DNA of 64,000 nt from Lates calcarifer (lineage: Eukaryota; Chordata; Actinopteri; Centropomidae). The notes under the pieces were generated by a model that saw nothing but the letters and a program-made list of their open reading frames with translations, did not search any database and had not been told where the DNA came from. The translations under genes were made by a program, and so were the position numbers. Within the stretch, counting starts at the first letter, position 1, and each line of letters begins with the position of its first letter. Shown one piece after another: positions 15,843-28,500 of this stretch. Where the stretch lies: assembly GCF_001640805.2 (NCBI RefSeq), contig NC_066852.1, positions 10,710,194-10,774,193 of the forward strand, in the 5' to 3' direction.

Positions 15843-15917
15843 ATGTCTTTGTGTTCTGCCCTTAGAATAGGCCTTGCCCTCCTGTTCCTGCTGGCCCTGG
15901 CTATCCTGTTGGTGCAG
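15843..15917 (+). other. Unassigned hydrophobic coding-like segment with flanking splice-like signals
   Basis: From the ATG at 15843 the frame gives MSLCSALR and then IGLALLFLLALAILLVQ, a possible membrane anchor, using CTG, GCC and ATC codons rich in G+C in an A+T-rich setting. A pyrimidine-rich stretch ending in CCCTTAG (AG at 15864-15865) precedes the hydrophobic part, and CAG|GTATGG follows at 15917/15918. A 52-nt exon at 15866-15917 would therefore be in frame. The open frame itself runs on to 16157. I found no partner exon and do not recognise a gene. It lies on the strand opposite the SEZ6L-like gene, inside its intron. Confidence 0.25.
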
Positions 15918-16316
15918 GTATGGCTAATCACAGACTCTGGCACTGGGTCCATGCAGTCAGCCCTGAATAAAACATGGAGCGAAAAATTTAATCAAGAGAG
16001 GGCATCTGCGGCTGTCTCAGGCTGCCGGTACCAACACTCCAGCTATTCACCACGTGTCCTCATACTAATGACAAGCCTAAAAGGAGGCAGAGGGCAACCT
16101 CTTTTCATAATCAAAGTGTTTTTATTCATGACATGTCTATTAATTAGTTTGGAATAGTCGGCACCATGTGCTCAGGAGAATTTAAATTGGCTGAAGAGGA
16201 TTTGCCCTTTCTCTGTTGAGCCAATGATTTCTTGGCAAGTCTTTATAACCAGGGAGGGACAAAGAGGGGGAGAGGAAGAGACAAGGAGATAGAAAGGGTG
16301 TCTCTGTGTGTGTGTG

Positions 16317-16358
<42 letters not shown>

Positions 16359-16364
16359 CTTTTG

Positions 16365-16402
<38 letters not shown>

Positions 16403-18220
16403 GTTAGCAACTCATTGAGCCTATAAATCACTGGGGGCAACAAAGCTGAAGCTATAAGTACCGTTTGCCTTGTTATGATGTATCTAACCTACTGTAGGTG
16501 TGTACATCAGTAAGAACTACACACGAACCCATTTGAATTCAATAAAAATAATAACCCTACCCCAGTGATATCTGCTTGGTGCTTGATTTGACACATCATC
16601 TAAACAAAGTAATGCAACTCAGGAATCAAATGCATTATAAAATAACATCTTTGCAAGAACTGGATGTTTCATGTTACATTTTGCCAGAGAAAGGCAGAAT
16701 AAAATGATTGTGCAGAAATATCCACAAAGACTCCTTAAAGTGGATTATAAAAAAAGGTAGTATACATTATACAAATAAATAAATAGGATCATTTGATGGG
16801 TACACCCACATCTTGAGAAACAGCTACGTGACAAACCTTACCGCTGGATTGCTTGATATCCTTTTAAATTCCTGCACCAGTGGCTCCCATGTATTATTCC
16901 ACTGTAACAACTCGCAAGACTTAGACAATTAAATGTGTTCTCCTGTGGCTTAATCTCTGTCCTCTGCATTTCACCTCCACAGAAAAGAAGCTATTAATGT
17001 TTGTTTACGTCTCCTGTCATTAAAGCCGTACTTCAACTTCTGTCACAGAACAACCTGACACAATAGCATTCGTTATCTGCTTTCATTCAAATTATGAATC
17101 AATAGCAGTATCCAATTCAAAACCACAATAATGGAACCTTATAAACAACCTGTCTCTGGCACAATTAACAAATAGGCGTTCAGTATTGACACTTGTCAAG
17201 ACATAATCAGCAGTGATGTTTTAGTCATGGTGAAGGATGGAGCAGGAGGCAAATTGTTTGCTAATTCTCATTTCACACTCCCAATGTGAAATCAGCCAGG
17301 CACACAGAGCACCGGTTCCTTTACATGCACAATGGTCTGGCTCGCTGCGTAACACCAAATTATCTTTCCCTTGGCTTAATTATTCATTAGGCAAACATAA
17401 TTAATTTAAGAAGCTTCTCTCACAGGAAGTGTTTCAAATAAAGGCCAGAAGGACAGCTTTCTGCTTAATCATTAACTGAACACAGAACACAGCCAAGAAC
17501 CTGCAAGGGTCTAAATGCTTTATTGAATATAATCTTAATCTGTGCCAACAGTTTTTACAGCACTGTTAAACTGGGGAGCCCTGTGCAAAGACGCACTGCA
17601 ACATTTTTTATTGGTTTGGCTGATACAGCTTTCGGAATACCTTCAAATTTAAGCTCTTAAACCATATTTTAATGTCAGTGTGCGTAATTTAACTTTCACG
17701 CTAATATGAGCAAGGAAGGAAACCATTGCACAAAGTCTCGGATGATTTAAAAGGCAGCAACGACATTTTCAAGTCCTTGCTTGCATACATCATTTAGCAG
17801 GCCCTATTTTGTCTCAAGGTGTCTGAGGGGGCCCTGATGCTCATGCAACGGAGAGGATGTGAAACCCAGACAGAATTTTCATCTGCGGCTCGTTCGTAGC
17901 CAATCCATCTCCCACCCTACGTATTTACCAGAAAGCCATCCTAATTACACACACTGAGTACACAGACACACGCGCACAAACTTTGCCCTCTCTTCTCCTC
18001 TTTATCTCCCCTTCTTTCGCTCAATCTTCCCGACTCTAACGGAAGCGTCTTAGAGGAGAAGGCGCAGGCTTTGATCTAACTTCTCCGTGAGTCTGAGCTT
18101 TCAGATCAAGGGGCGGTTTGTCTTCAAGCTCACCAAATCCTCAGACGGCCCGAGACAAAGAGCAAACATACTGAAGTGCCTTTCCAGATCCATTTGCCTA
18201 ATGGCAGAGCTGTCCTTTAG
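15918..18220. other. Intron DNA with a candidate conserved regulatory block
   Basis: Apart from the compound microsatellite, no gene is seen. The part 17200-17480 is compositionally even and carries clustered homeodomain-type words: TTAATTATTCATTAG at 17376-17390 and ATAATTAATTTAAG at 17397-17410. It looks like the conserved non-coding elements common in long neuronal introns, but conservation cannot be shown from one sequence. Confidence 0.3.
16301..16397. repeat. Compound microsatellite (TG)n-(TCTG)n-(TC)n
   Basis: A TG run passes into TCTG units and then two TC runs separated by a short TTTTGCTC break. It produces spurious Ser/Leu-rich and Arg/Glu-rich frames on the two strands, which are not genes. 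Confidence 0.95.
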
Positions 18221-18265
18221 TGTGTATGTATGTATGTGTGTGTCTGTGTGTGTGTGTGTGTGTGT
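18221..18265. repeat. (GT)n/(GTAT)n microsatellite
   Basis: TGTGTATG units pass into a GT run interrupted by TCTG. An ATT triplet repeat follows at 18346-18364. Confidence 0.9.
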
Positions 18266-18345
18266 CTTCCTGCATTGACCCTTTTCTGTTGCATCCCTTT
18301 GTGCCACTCCATTCCAACAATCATTACAGACTTCTTTTTGTGCTA

Positions 18346-18364
18346 GATTATTATTATTATTATT
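18346..18364. repeat. (ATT)n microsatellite
   Basis: About six ATT/TTA units in a row. Confidence 0.85.
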
Positions 18365-21300
18365 CCACTCTATTTTTCATCCTTGATGAGATGTCTAAAT
18401 TGAGGGACTGGGGCTTTCATACCTCTTTTGCCATTGTCTGAATTCACCTTATTTCAAGTAAAGTTTCTTCATGGGATTAGTCTCTGCAACCAAACTATCC
18501 TAACTCATATTGCCATGGAAACAACAAGATTTTTTTTCCCCTGGGGATCTATTAAAACACTTCTATTCTGAGGATCTATTCATGAGTCAATGAAAAGGGT
18601 GAGTATGACACCTCCGTGCTACTTCTGCCAGCGTGTCTCTTGGTCAATAATTTTAGTTTAAAGGCTCCAAGCCAGGCTGTAATCATGGAAGGATGGATTG
18701 GTTTGGTCATAATATATACTGAGTATTGTTTCTCAGTTACACACTTCTACGTGCAGTACAGTTTTAGTTGTTTAGCATCTCCATGCAGCCATTTTGTTGT
18801 TGTTCTCTGCCATGTCTTATCTGGGTTTAAAAGACAAAATGTAAAAATGTTACTCACAACTCAGTTAATAAATTGCAGCTTTTTTTCGGATATTGACCCA
18901 TCATTATTCGATCTGACAAATGGGCTTGTCTGTGAATATGACTGAACTGGTAACAAAATACAACATTAGTGTGTTGAAATCTTTCGTCAAGCTAGAGAAA
19001 ACAATACCGGGACATAATACTCTGAGATAAAGTCAGTGAAAACGACAGTTTGTGTCTTATGTTTTTCCTTTGTTGAAACTTTGTCAATTAAGAACCTAAT
19101 AGTACTTTAATACTATACTGCTTATTACCTACAAAACATAATAGATTGTATTTCCCACGAATGTTGACACAGTCTTTCTGAGTTGTTTCAGAAACCAATG
19201 AAACAGTCTAATCCCTGTAGGTCTACCCCTTCTGCGAGCAGTGGCACAAAAAAGCAAATGAGTGGAGAAAACGCATTTACAAACCTTTAGAATCTGGTTG
19301 AACTTGTGCCTTCAAATGTGTCCTCATATTTGCCTTCATAATCAGTTTGGACAGACTGGATTGTGCTGTGAAATGAAATGTGAGCTTGCAAATCCCATTG
19401 GCTTATAGGGTGACAAATCCAGTTGGCTGGAAACCTTTCTCTTGTCCCTACTTTCATTTACAGTTGAGGGCAGTAAATATGAAAAAAAAGAGGAAAAAAA
19501 AAAAAAGTCCACAGTTTCTTACTTTGTTAGAGTTTAAAAGGTTAAAAGCAGCAAAGAGCACACACCCACAAAATGGCAAGGGACACCGAGACAGAGAGAG
19601 CACATGCAGACAATAAAAGGAAAAGCTGCAGAATAAAATGACTCCAAAATCACAGCAGACATTTAATCCAATTTCCTTGGCAGTTGGAGCTGTGTGAAAA
19701 TCACATAGTGGCTTGTCCCCTATAAAAGCCATAGGGATGGCTATATGCCATCCAGATAGGCAACCCTAGAGCACCAAAAGCAGAATTGATCAAAAATCTA
19801 GCAAGAGAGAGAGCGATTTAAAGAGAATGTACTGCAGCCAGAGGACAGCAGCAGGAATCAACACAACTAAGAGAAAACAGGACGGATTGTGAGGAATTTG
19901 TGAGGAATTCAGCAATCTTCTTCAGTTTTTAAATTGTATACTCTTCTATTGGCTGAGAAAAGTTAAATACCTTTTGGAAGATTCAAGTTATCATAATCTT
20001 TTTTTTAAAGTTTGTGTGGTGTTTCAGAATGAATCCCCTCAATATCTTGTCTAAAATCATAATAAAGCTCTCTGGAAGTCAAACCATGCTTTATCTCATT
20101 TTTGTATTCTCTCTGTGCTACTAAAACATTAAATACAGTATCGGCTGACTTAGACTATTTAAACTATGTTACTGGGAGCTGTCTCCTCCCTCCTGTCTCT
20201 GCATTACCTTTCATCACAACCTCGAATGTGCATCCACACGGGGAGCCGGGGCTCCTGGAGCTGGGCCAGAGTGTGTCCCCGCAGCCTCTCAGCAGAAACA
20301 GCTTTGTCAAACTCAGTTAGCCGCCTCCGAGGGGAAACACCTCTTTCCACAGTAATACTCCCCAACTATTCACATCATGCCCCTGCCTCTGCCTCAGCCA
20401 CCTCATCAATCCACACAGCAACAAAGGTAAACAGCCTCACACCTTCCAAACAGAGGCCCGTGCTGCTTTGTTGACACAGCGTACGTGCAAACCGCCCGCA
20501 CAGAGGGCGAACGACTTGCAGGATAGACTGAGCTTCATTTACAGAAGGTAATTGCACTGGAGCCAAGTGGTGCACTTTTGTGATGAGATTTTTCACAGCT
20601 TTGCTAAAACCTTGTCTAGATTTGTTTACTGGCCGGGTGAAACTGCTTTGACAGGGACATATAATAAGTTCAGCTAAACACAATCGTGTCACCTTCAAGC
20701 GGAAACGGTCACCGACATTGACAGGCTATTTACTGAGAGTCTTTCTTATTGTGTACACCTAGGCATGAAATAACATGACACTTGTGTGGTTGGGATCACT
20801 TAAGATGCTCTGAATGAAAGCACTCATGAATACAGACATTTTCAGGGTTATTGTTTGAACAATGTTGGGTTTGGTATGCTCTCCTGGTTTCGTTGAGGCA
20901 CTCCAGATAAAAGCATCACAAAATGGTCCATCTAATGTTTTTCCTAATATAAATTGAAGGATTGAAGGTGAGACAATTCCCTACTTCTTTGGTTTAATTT
21001 TTCCCCTTTCACTTTTGCACCCTCCTTGTCAAATTGCTTCCAGCCTACTACCTTAGTCGAGCCGAGGCACAATTCTTGCCATGAAAACACAGGATATGCC
21101 CTCGCAGCTGTGATCTCATTGAAGATGTTCTACTCCCCTCAGTGAAATCTCCAACTTTTATGCTATTGTATGTACATGTTCCTTAGTCTCTCTCTGGGTT
21201 CACCATGGGGGAAGAAATGAGGAACACATCTTTTGAAAACAACCGATGCCAAAAAAAAAGAAAGAAAAAAAAAGAAATCGCCATCACACAGTGTGTACAG

Positions 21301-24300
21301 ATAATAAGAGACAGGCACTGTATACTGGAGAGTCTAACCAAGTCATTATTTCAACAGCTGTCCTCACACGTTTTGAATTCAGATTTCTTCCTTTTGTCCT
21401 GATGAAAAACACGGGATGTAGCAGAACATTTCATGCACAATGCGGCAATAGAAATGGAGAAAACTCAAGAAGCCTGTGAGTGGTTGGTGAGCAGCATGGA
21501 CGCTCATTCGAAAAAATGCCCCCGGATGATCTTTTACAGAATATTTTCTCTCCTTTTTCCCAACGCTGCCAGCTGATAAACATCTGGGTTTTTTGTTCCT
21601 GCAGAACGGGCTCCACTAATGGAGACCAGAAATGTGTTTATGATGCTACTCATGTTGATAGTGAAAAAAAAAGGGAAAAAAAAATCAGAAGGCCAGCTCA
21701 GTGCTCGTCTGATTAAAAGGATAAATCTGAGGTGCTTTCTTTGGTTCTCTTCAGACAGCCTCTTAAGACCAATAATTATTACAAAATACAAAAAAATTAA
21801 AGGCAGGTACTTCTCAGGGCATGGAAAAGTATTGTCTTTTGTTACTAAATGCAAGGATAGAGATTAAATGGAGGCCATAGAGAAAATCATACATTCTTTG
21901 AAATTGGTGCATTTCAAAAGAGCACAGCGTGTAACAATTGTTAGTATTGTTGACTCATAGCTAGTAAGAGCTAGTTTGTTTACCTTTGTAGATTGTACCC
22001 TAATGTATGCTGGGATAGATTGAGATATGCTGTTGTCACATACTGTAATTGGCCTGTTATGCACTTGCCCTGCTGCAGTAAAGACAATGACCCAAGACTA
22101 ACCCATAAATGATCTAGAGCTGGACCACAGATAAGTTTATTGTTGTCTTGCAATCTTGTGGGATGAAATCTGGTTTCAGATGAAATGCAATCATTAATTT
22201 ACTGATGATGATGATGATCACTTATATAAATCAGTGACAAAATTAACCATTATCCATTAAATTTGATACAAATGTCATCAAGTAGTTGATGCATGTTCAA
22301 ATTTATTAACAGCTAAGAGAATAATTGATCTACAGTGCAGTTAGCCGACATTTCCATCAGAGGTTAAGCTAATGTCATGGTGATGTCTGTGCCAATTCTG
22401 TCCTCTGTCTCTTCAGGCATACTTTTATCAATTATGTTATTAGGACAAATACATGGTCAGTCAGTCAGATAATAGAGACAAAAGCTTGTCCCCACAAGGC
22501 AAAACGTTTCATTTTAGGACTAGAGTTGTTTTTGGTTAAAGGAATGGTTTTCAGAAAGATGGTTATTTATTTATTATCTTGCTGAGTGTTTAATGAGAAG
22601 ATCAATAATATTGTCACATATGCATGCTTAAGGACCAGCAGAGTTAGCTTTGCAAAAACATGATGTAACTCTCTCTAAAACCACAACTTGCTGCTTTAAC
22701 ATTTCATTCTGTGTGTACAGATCAAACTAACAAGATATACTGTGTCAATTAAGAAGCTGTACAGGTGCCATTTTGTGAATTTGAACAGATCCTTTGTCTG
22801 TTTTTTATGTCTACCTGACTGCCTACTTGTTTGTTTCCTGTTGTTACCTGTTGACGTCCTGTGAATTTCTGTGGTTTATTTATTTATATCTGCCTTGCAA
22901 GTTTTACGTGGTGTCTGCAAATCTGGGTTCAATTCTGTGATAACAACTGCTTTTCTGGGTCATAAATGTGGACGACGCAAGCTGAAGTTGTGATTTAGCA
23001 ATGTGATTTCACCCTCTGGGCCTGATCCCACATATACTTACATCATATACACTGAATCATGTATGGAGAGGAATGCAATAACACAATATAAAACTGGTTG
23101 ACTATGTATCCAGAACTGCTATATGGTGAACATCTGACTTTATTTAAATTTGGATTTCTCATCAGTTCACATCAGTTATTTAAAGGCTATGCTACAGCAG
23201 CACTCTGAGCACTCTGTGCACTCGCAGCACTCTGTGATCCAAGGATTAAATCCCTGAGACATCAAGACAGGGTTAGTAAATGGACATAATAATAATTTGA
23301 TTATGACAATGGTCAGACTAGAACATTACTTCAGTTCAGATTGATTTTTCTACACATATTGCAATAAGAAACACAGATTCTTGCCAATGGAACATCTTTG
23401 GCATGTCTTTTCAGGCAGCTGATTTGCTCTTTTGCTCTTTATGTGTTGCAGGTGGGGTGAAACTCACAGGAGAATCACGGGGTTTAGTATCATGAATAGT
23501 ATTAGAAAATCATTCAGCCTTTTCCCACCCAGGCTCTTCCTGAGTACCTCAGTTTACCATGGATGTATTGTGTAAAAGGCCTTGTCCAGATTGTAGCAGG
23601 AATCAATCCCTACTGTCAGAATTGCTTGTCTCTGTTTGCCTTCATAATTTAGGTATAATCCTGTAAAGTACAGACAGCCTGGCTTTACAGACTGAATACG
23701 TGCTCCTACCCGAAGCTGCCGAGCTTCGTTAAAAACTGATCTCCGGGTTAAATGAGGAGTCAAATGAGGATTTTCTAATGTTATGCTACGGTAATGGCAC
23801 ATTTACATTTTCTACTATAAAGTATAAAATAAACTATTATTATTAGGATAAAATGTATGTTCCATATATTTTTCCATGTTTTGTGTTTGATCTCTCTGTG
23901 ATATTTGGAACTCAGAGGCAGTCGTAAAACCTTTTTTTTTTTCAATTAAAGGAGGAGAGGAGGGTGATTAAAGATATCAGTGAAGTGTAATGCTTGAGTA
24001 ATAATCTTTTTAGGTAATTTAAATATATCATGCTCTGTGAATGCATGGGCCTACAGGCTCCAGTAAATCAGCTAAAAACAACTAAGAAGGCACCAAGAGG
24101 AGCAGCTTAATAATATACACACACTCACATCTAAACACCAGGCAATGTGGTGGTCTCACATTTAAACCAAAATGACAGATTAAAAACTAGAACCTTAAGC
24201 ACTTAAATGGAAGAGATTAATATTTTAACATCTGCCAGACCTTTTCAAAAAAGTTTAACTCCCACATACAAATGGCATCAGGATGGTACGTAACAAATTT

Positions 24301-24689
24301 TAATTTGTCGAACAATAACAAGTTCATTTTGCATTTTAGGAACCTGTCAAAGGTTATATTTGTTGACCTCTTCTCTCAGGCAATTATGTGAATTGCTCCT
24401 AATATTGAAAATATAATTTCGGAATTTACCACATCATAGTAATGACAAATAACATTTTGTGCTTTTAAAGGCTTCGGATTTCAAATTCAGATACTCCTAA
24501 AGGGAGCAAATGAAAATGACACATCCTTCAAACCAGTCACTCAGTGTGCCTGCTTTCCTCTTCAGTGCAGGTCGGTTGAATCATAGAAAACACATTCAGG
24601 TACAGGCTTCTTCAATCTCAGCTATGTCCTTAAAGGATAAACATATTGGCAGACTACAGAGACGAGGACAGAGAGATTATAACAAGTGT
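18365..24689. other. Intron DNA of the SEZ6L-like gene; no gene seen
   Basis: Chance frames only. It includes A-rich runs near 19481-19506, 21250-21275 and 21664-21684, and a short GAT repeat at 22202-22218. No protein or RNA gene is recognisable. Confidence 0.5.
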
Positions 24690-25580
24690 CTCCAATAATG
24701 TTAGTGGCTCTGAAGCTGTACTTATACAGAGTTAGGCTTTGCAGAGAATACTAACATCGGCATGGAAACATTCTCACAATGAGAATACATGATGATACTC
24801 AACATCTTTGTTTGGTGGTAATATGCAAACAGGTGCTAATTAGTTCAGTCATAAAGTGCACCTGAGACTGATGGGCATGTCCTTACTTTGCAGGTATTCA
24901 CAAAAAAACCAAAGTATTGGAGAAATGTTGACTTGACGATTGTGCTTTGCTCGGGTGGTGGTGGTCGCTTGCAACAAGCTTCAGCCCTTGTTGTGTTTAT
25001 CATACAAGAGCTAATTTTTCAGGGCGGTCTGGACGCTACAGTGAGTCGCTATCAGACAGTGATGAGACGGGCTGGCTGGGCTGTTAGCATGATAACTTCA
25101 GTCACAGAAAAGTGGCGATAGACTTAAAAGCAAAACATTGACATTGTTTTCCACCTCTGGAGACAGCTCTTGGCAGGTAGGGGAACAAAGTTCTGAATTC
25201 ATAACGTTTTGTCTAGACTGGTAAGCAAACAGATGTTAATGTTAATGTTAGATATAGCAAGATTAAAACTTAAAAATTGCTTCTTTCACTCAACTCCACA
25301 ACTTTAAACCTCATGGAGGCACAAAAGGAAAATCAAAATCATCAAGATTAATCCTCAGGACACAATGGATATCTGTACCACATTTAATAGTAAATCAGCT
25401 AATAAAAATTTGGACATTTCACTGCAAAACTAAAATAATCACATGGTGGCAAGAGGAAAATTCAGGGGGAGGACCACAAAAATCTGCAGGTTTCATCCAC
25501 TTGGGGCCATAAATGTCTGTGCAAAATCCAACAACATTCAATCCAACATTTGTTGAGGTATTTCAGATGTCAGCCTTTTT
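24690..25580 (+). repeat. Teleost dispersed repeat, copy 1, with internal tandem units and a probable insert
   Basis: The left part (about 24690-24940) carries landmarks of a common fish repeat: a 'gctctg-aagctgtactta' start, 'ctaacat', a 'ctcacaatgaga' segment, 'gatgggcatgt' and 'ttgcaggtatt', then 'ccaaagtattgg'. The right part (25309-25566) is two related units of about 130 bp, 25309-25438 and 25440-25566. Each starts near CTCATGGAGGC or CACATGGTGGC and ends in a 'gacatttca' or 'gaggtatttca' motif. Between them lie about 350 bp (24950-25300) that do not match the family as I remember it. The second copy at 48410-48800 shares the left landmarks. No coding capacity is seen. The class of element is not known to me. 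Confidence 0.6.
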
Positions 25581-28500
25581 TCTTTCAAAGTGAAATGTAC
25601 AAAGAGAAGAAACATAAACAGATATTAAGCAAAATGGTTACATTATATTGATCACAAAGGTATTCTCTGGTTCACACACAATCTAAAAGAAATGTCAGAA
25701 ATGCACAGACCTGCTTTTACCACTAAAAGCTATAGTCCCACAATCAATGACGTGGTCTAACAGAGCTCCAGCTGTTCCCTACTAAGTAATCCATTCTTGT
25801 GGGCGAGTACAGGCTGCTCACTGCTCTGACAGATGAGAACGGCCACAATGAGCTGGCTCTCCATCACCAGGAGAGAAGCAGAGGCAGAGGACTGCCTTAT
25901 AACTGACAGACAATTGCCTGACCACCCGGCAGTTGCTCGGACTGACAATGTTCGATATTTTGAAGATGGCGGTCGATGTTAGAACCTCTAAATTATACAC
26001 AAGGTCCTCAGGGACATCACTTCAATACATCTCACTACAGAGAACAAGGCACACAGTCACATCGCAGCTCTCTGCTCTGTCTCTGTATAGGCTGGACTGA
26101 AGACATCAGCTGTACAAAATGCTTGGGAATGGATGTACGCCTGTGATGTTCTGCCTCATTGTATCCAGCGACTGGAAGTCAGGGATGTTATTTCCATTGC
26201 AAGCATTCAGTGTTTTTGATGAGTTTGTGATAGGTAGTACTTGTACTTAAAAACACTGGAAAATACATCAAGATGTGTGAAAGCACAGTGGAGTGAAAAG
26301 CAGACAGGCTGCAACTATAAATGCGATAACTTTCCCCAGCAACTTCCACACTTTCTTTTCTTGTGTTTGTCTTGGCTATTTTCAATTACTCGTGGAGCTA
26401 CTATCCCCTTCCTTGATCTATCCACAACATTGTTATCTTTCCCTGCTACTTATAATATGTTTACTCATCCTGATGAATTCAATTACATCTTTTCAGAGGA
26501 AATTACTGTGGGGGTGGCTCAGCCTGCCAGAGGTCAGCACTAACTGTGAATACTAAAACTACTCCCCCAAACACATTACACAGCCTATTACCTGCTGCTT
26601 TCCACACAGCACTCTCCAAACCCCACATAAGCCTTTCCACTGCCACAGATGAAATGCTTTCTAGATGGAATCTGGCGTGGAGAAGAGGGGAAGAGAGCTG
26701 GAGCTGTCCCCAGGCCTAATCGTTTCAGAGAGCCATCCCCACTGCAGCCGCAAAACACGCCAGTGCTGATTAGGGAGGTGTGTACACGGCCAGGCAGAGC
26801 GTGAAAGGTGTGGAAAGGAGGCTTGGCCTAGGGGGAGGCTAGCCACGCCGATTCCTTTTTCAGTGGACGAGTGGTACGATCGATAAGGCACAAGGCCAAA
26901 GGCAACGCAGGTAGAAAGTAAGCCAGTGACGTACTGCCTTGACAAAGTGGTAGACATCGCTTCATTTAGGGTTTTGCTAGAGGGGTACTCTTCACTTGGA
27001 ATAAATTAAATGTGGATGCCTCACCACTACCATCACCATCAATTGGCCAGGCACAGTTTCTGAGTCCATTGCCCTCGCTGCTGGGTGTCCTACCCCCAGT
27101 CCTCTGCTTTGAGAGGGAGATTTCATAAATGGAGCAGGTCAGAGTGTCCAATCCAGAGAAAATTTCTCTCCTCTGCTGAGGATATACGTATGTTGACAAT
27201 TTTACTGAAAACCTGTTACTTTAATTCTCTGAAGAGATTGTTGTGTTGAAACAAAACACAGGCTGTTGAAGGAACCTCTCACGTAATTATCTAAACAGGA
27301 GAGCCCATTTCAGGTCCATCCAAACTGTCAAGCTGATTAAACCAACTGCATGGAAAATGCTATCAAGAAAAAAGCATGTTTCTTCTCTCAGCACTGTTAT
27401 GTTTTTTGACTGCTCTATGTAGTATTATGTAGTTATTATGTTTTTCTTTTTCTAACATATCAGGTGCAAGAACAGAAATTTATAAGGGATTATGTTACAT
27501 TGGAAAATCATTATGTATTGTTTCTGTATTCTCTCTGTATAACTGTGAGTTAACTGTAATTTCTATGTGCAGCAATTAAAAATTGATATTATTAGGTGCC
27601 CATATTATTGTGGTTCTACTTCTATTGCTTAAATGTTTAATGGACAAGTACTGCGGTTCAAATAGAGTAGAGTCCATAGTTTGTCAGTGTGGTGTCAGGG
27701 TCATCTTAATATTCAAGCAAATACAATGTATAAATGTATGCATTTAATGATGCAGACTTCAAAAAATATATGTTAGTGATTTAAGCCATTGACATTATGG
27801 TACTACATGGAAACATGTTAAGTATAATTGAATTAAGTATAATTAGAATTTCACTATCCATTCAACATGGCTGAATGCCCTAATATTTTTGACCACATAG
27901 AAAGAAGTATATGGGTAAAAAAAAATCTGGATTTAAATATCAAACTCTCTTCTACTTCAAGATTTAGATGAAGTACAGCCTGGTTTAGTGTGAGCACCAG
28001 GATTGATTTTCTATAGGGTAAAACCAGCTGTTGGAGAACTGATCCAAGCAAAACAGTGATGGAATCCAAAAAGATCTTTGCAAAAATATCCTTTTCCCTC
28101 TGACAAATAAAGCTCCACACTTTTGAGGAAGAAAATATATGTGGCAATGACTCAAATTAGGATGCATAGAACATTCTCACAGAGCGAGAGAGGCATTTGC
28201 ACATGAAGAGTTGAAAATGAGTCGCATTCAGCCAAGCTGTGAGCTCCACCTAGGAGGCAGTGAAAGAGACCAAGACAGGCACAGAGAGGGGCTGAGGCAG
28301 GCAGGCGCCAAGCCTTGAAGAGGGGCATTCTGGCATAATGACTCTCATTTACCATTGACAGGCCTTGGGAAAGTTAAACTAATTATGATGGCACACAGAT
28401 GCTGAATAGCCCTTGATGAAGTTAATCACTGGCAATCCAACAAACAGGTGTTGAATGATTTCTGTTACCTCCCCTGGAATTATAGGATGTTCCAATTTCT

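Noticed and set aside
16172..16426. Arg/Glu-rich and Ser/Leu-rich frames on opposite strands
   Set aside because: Both are translations of the compound TG/TCTG/TC microsatellite.
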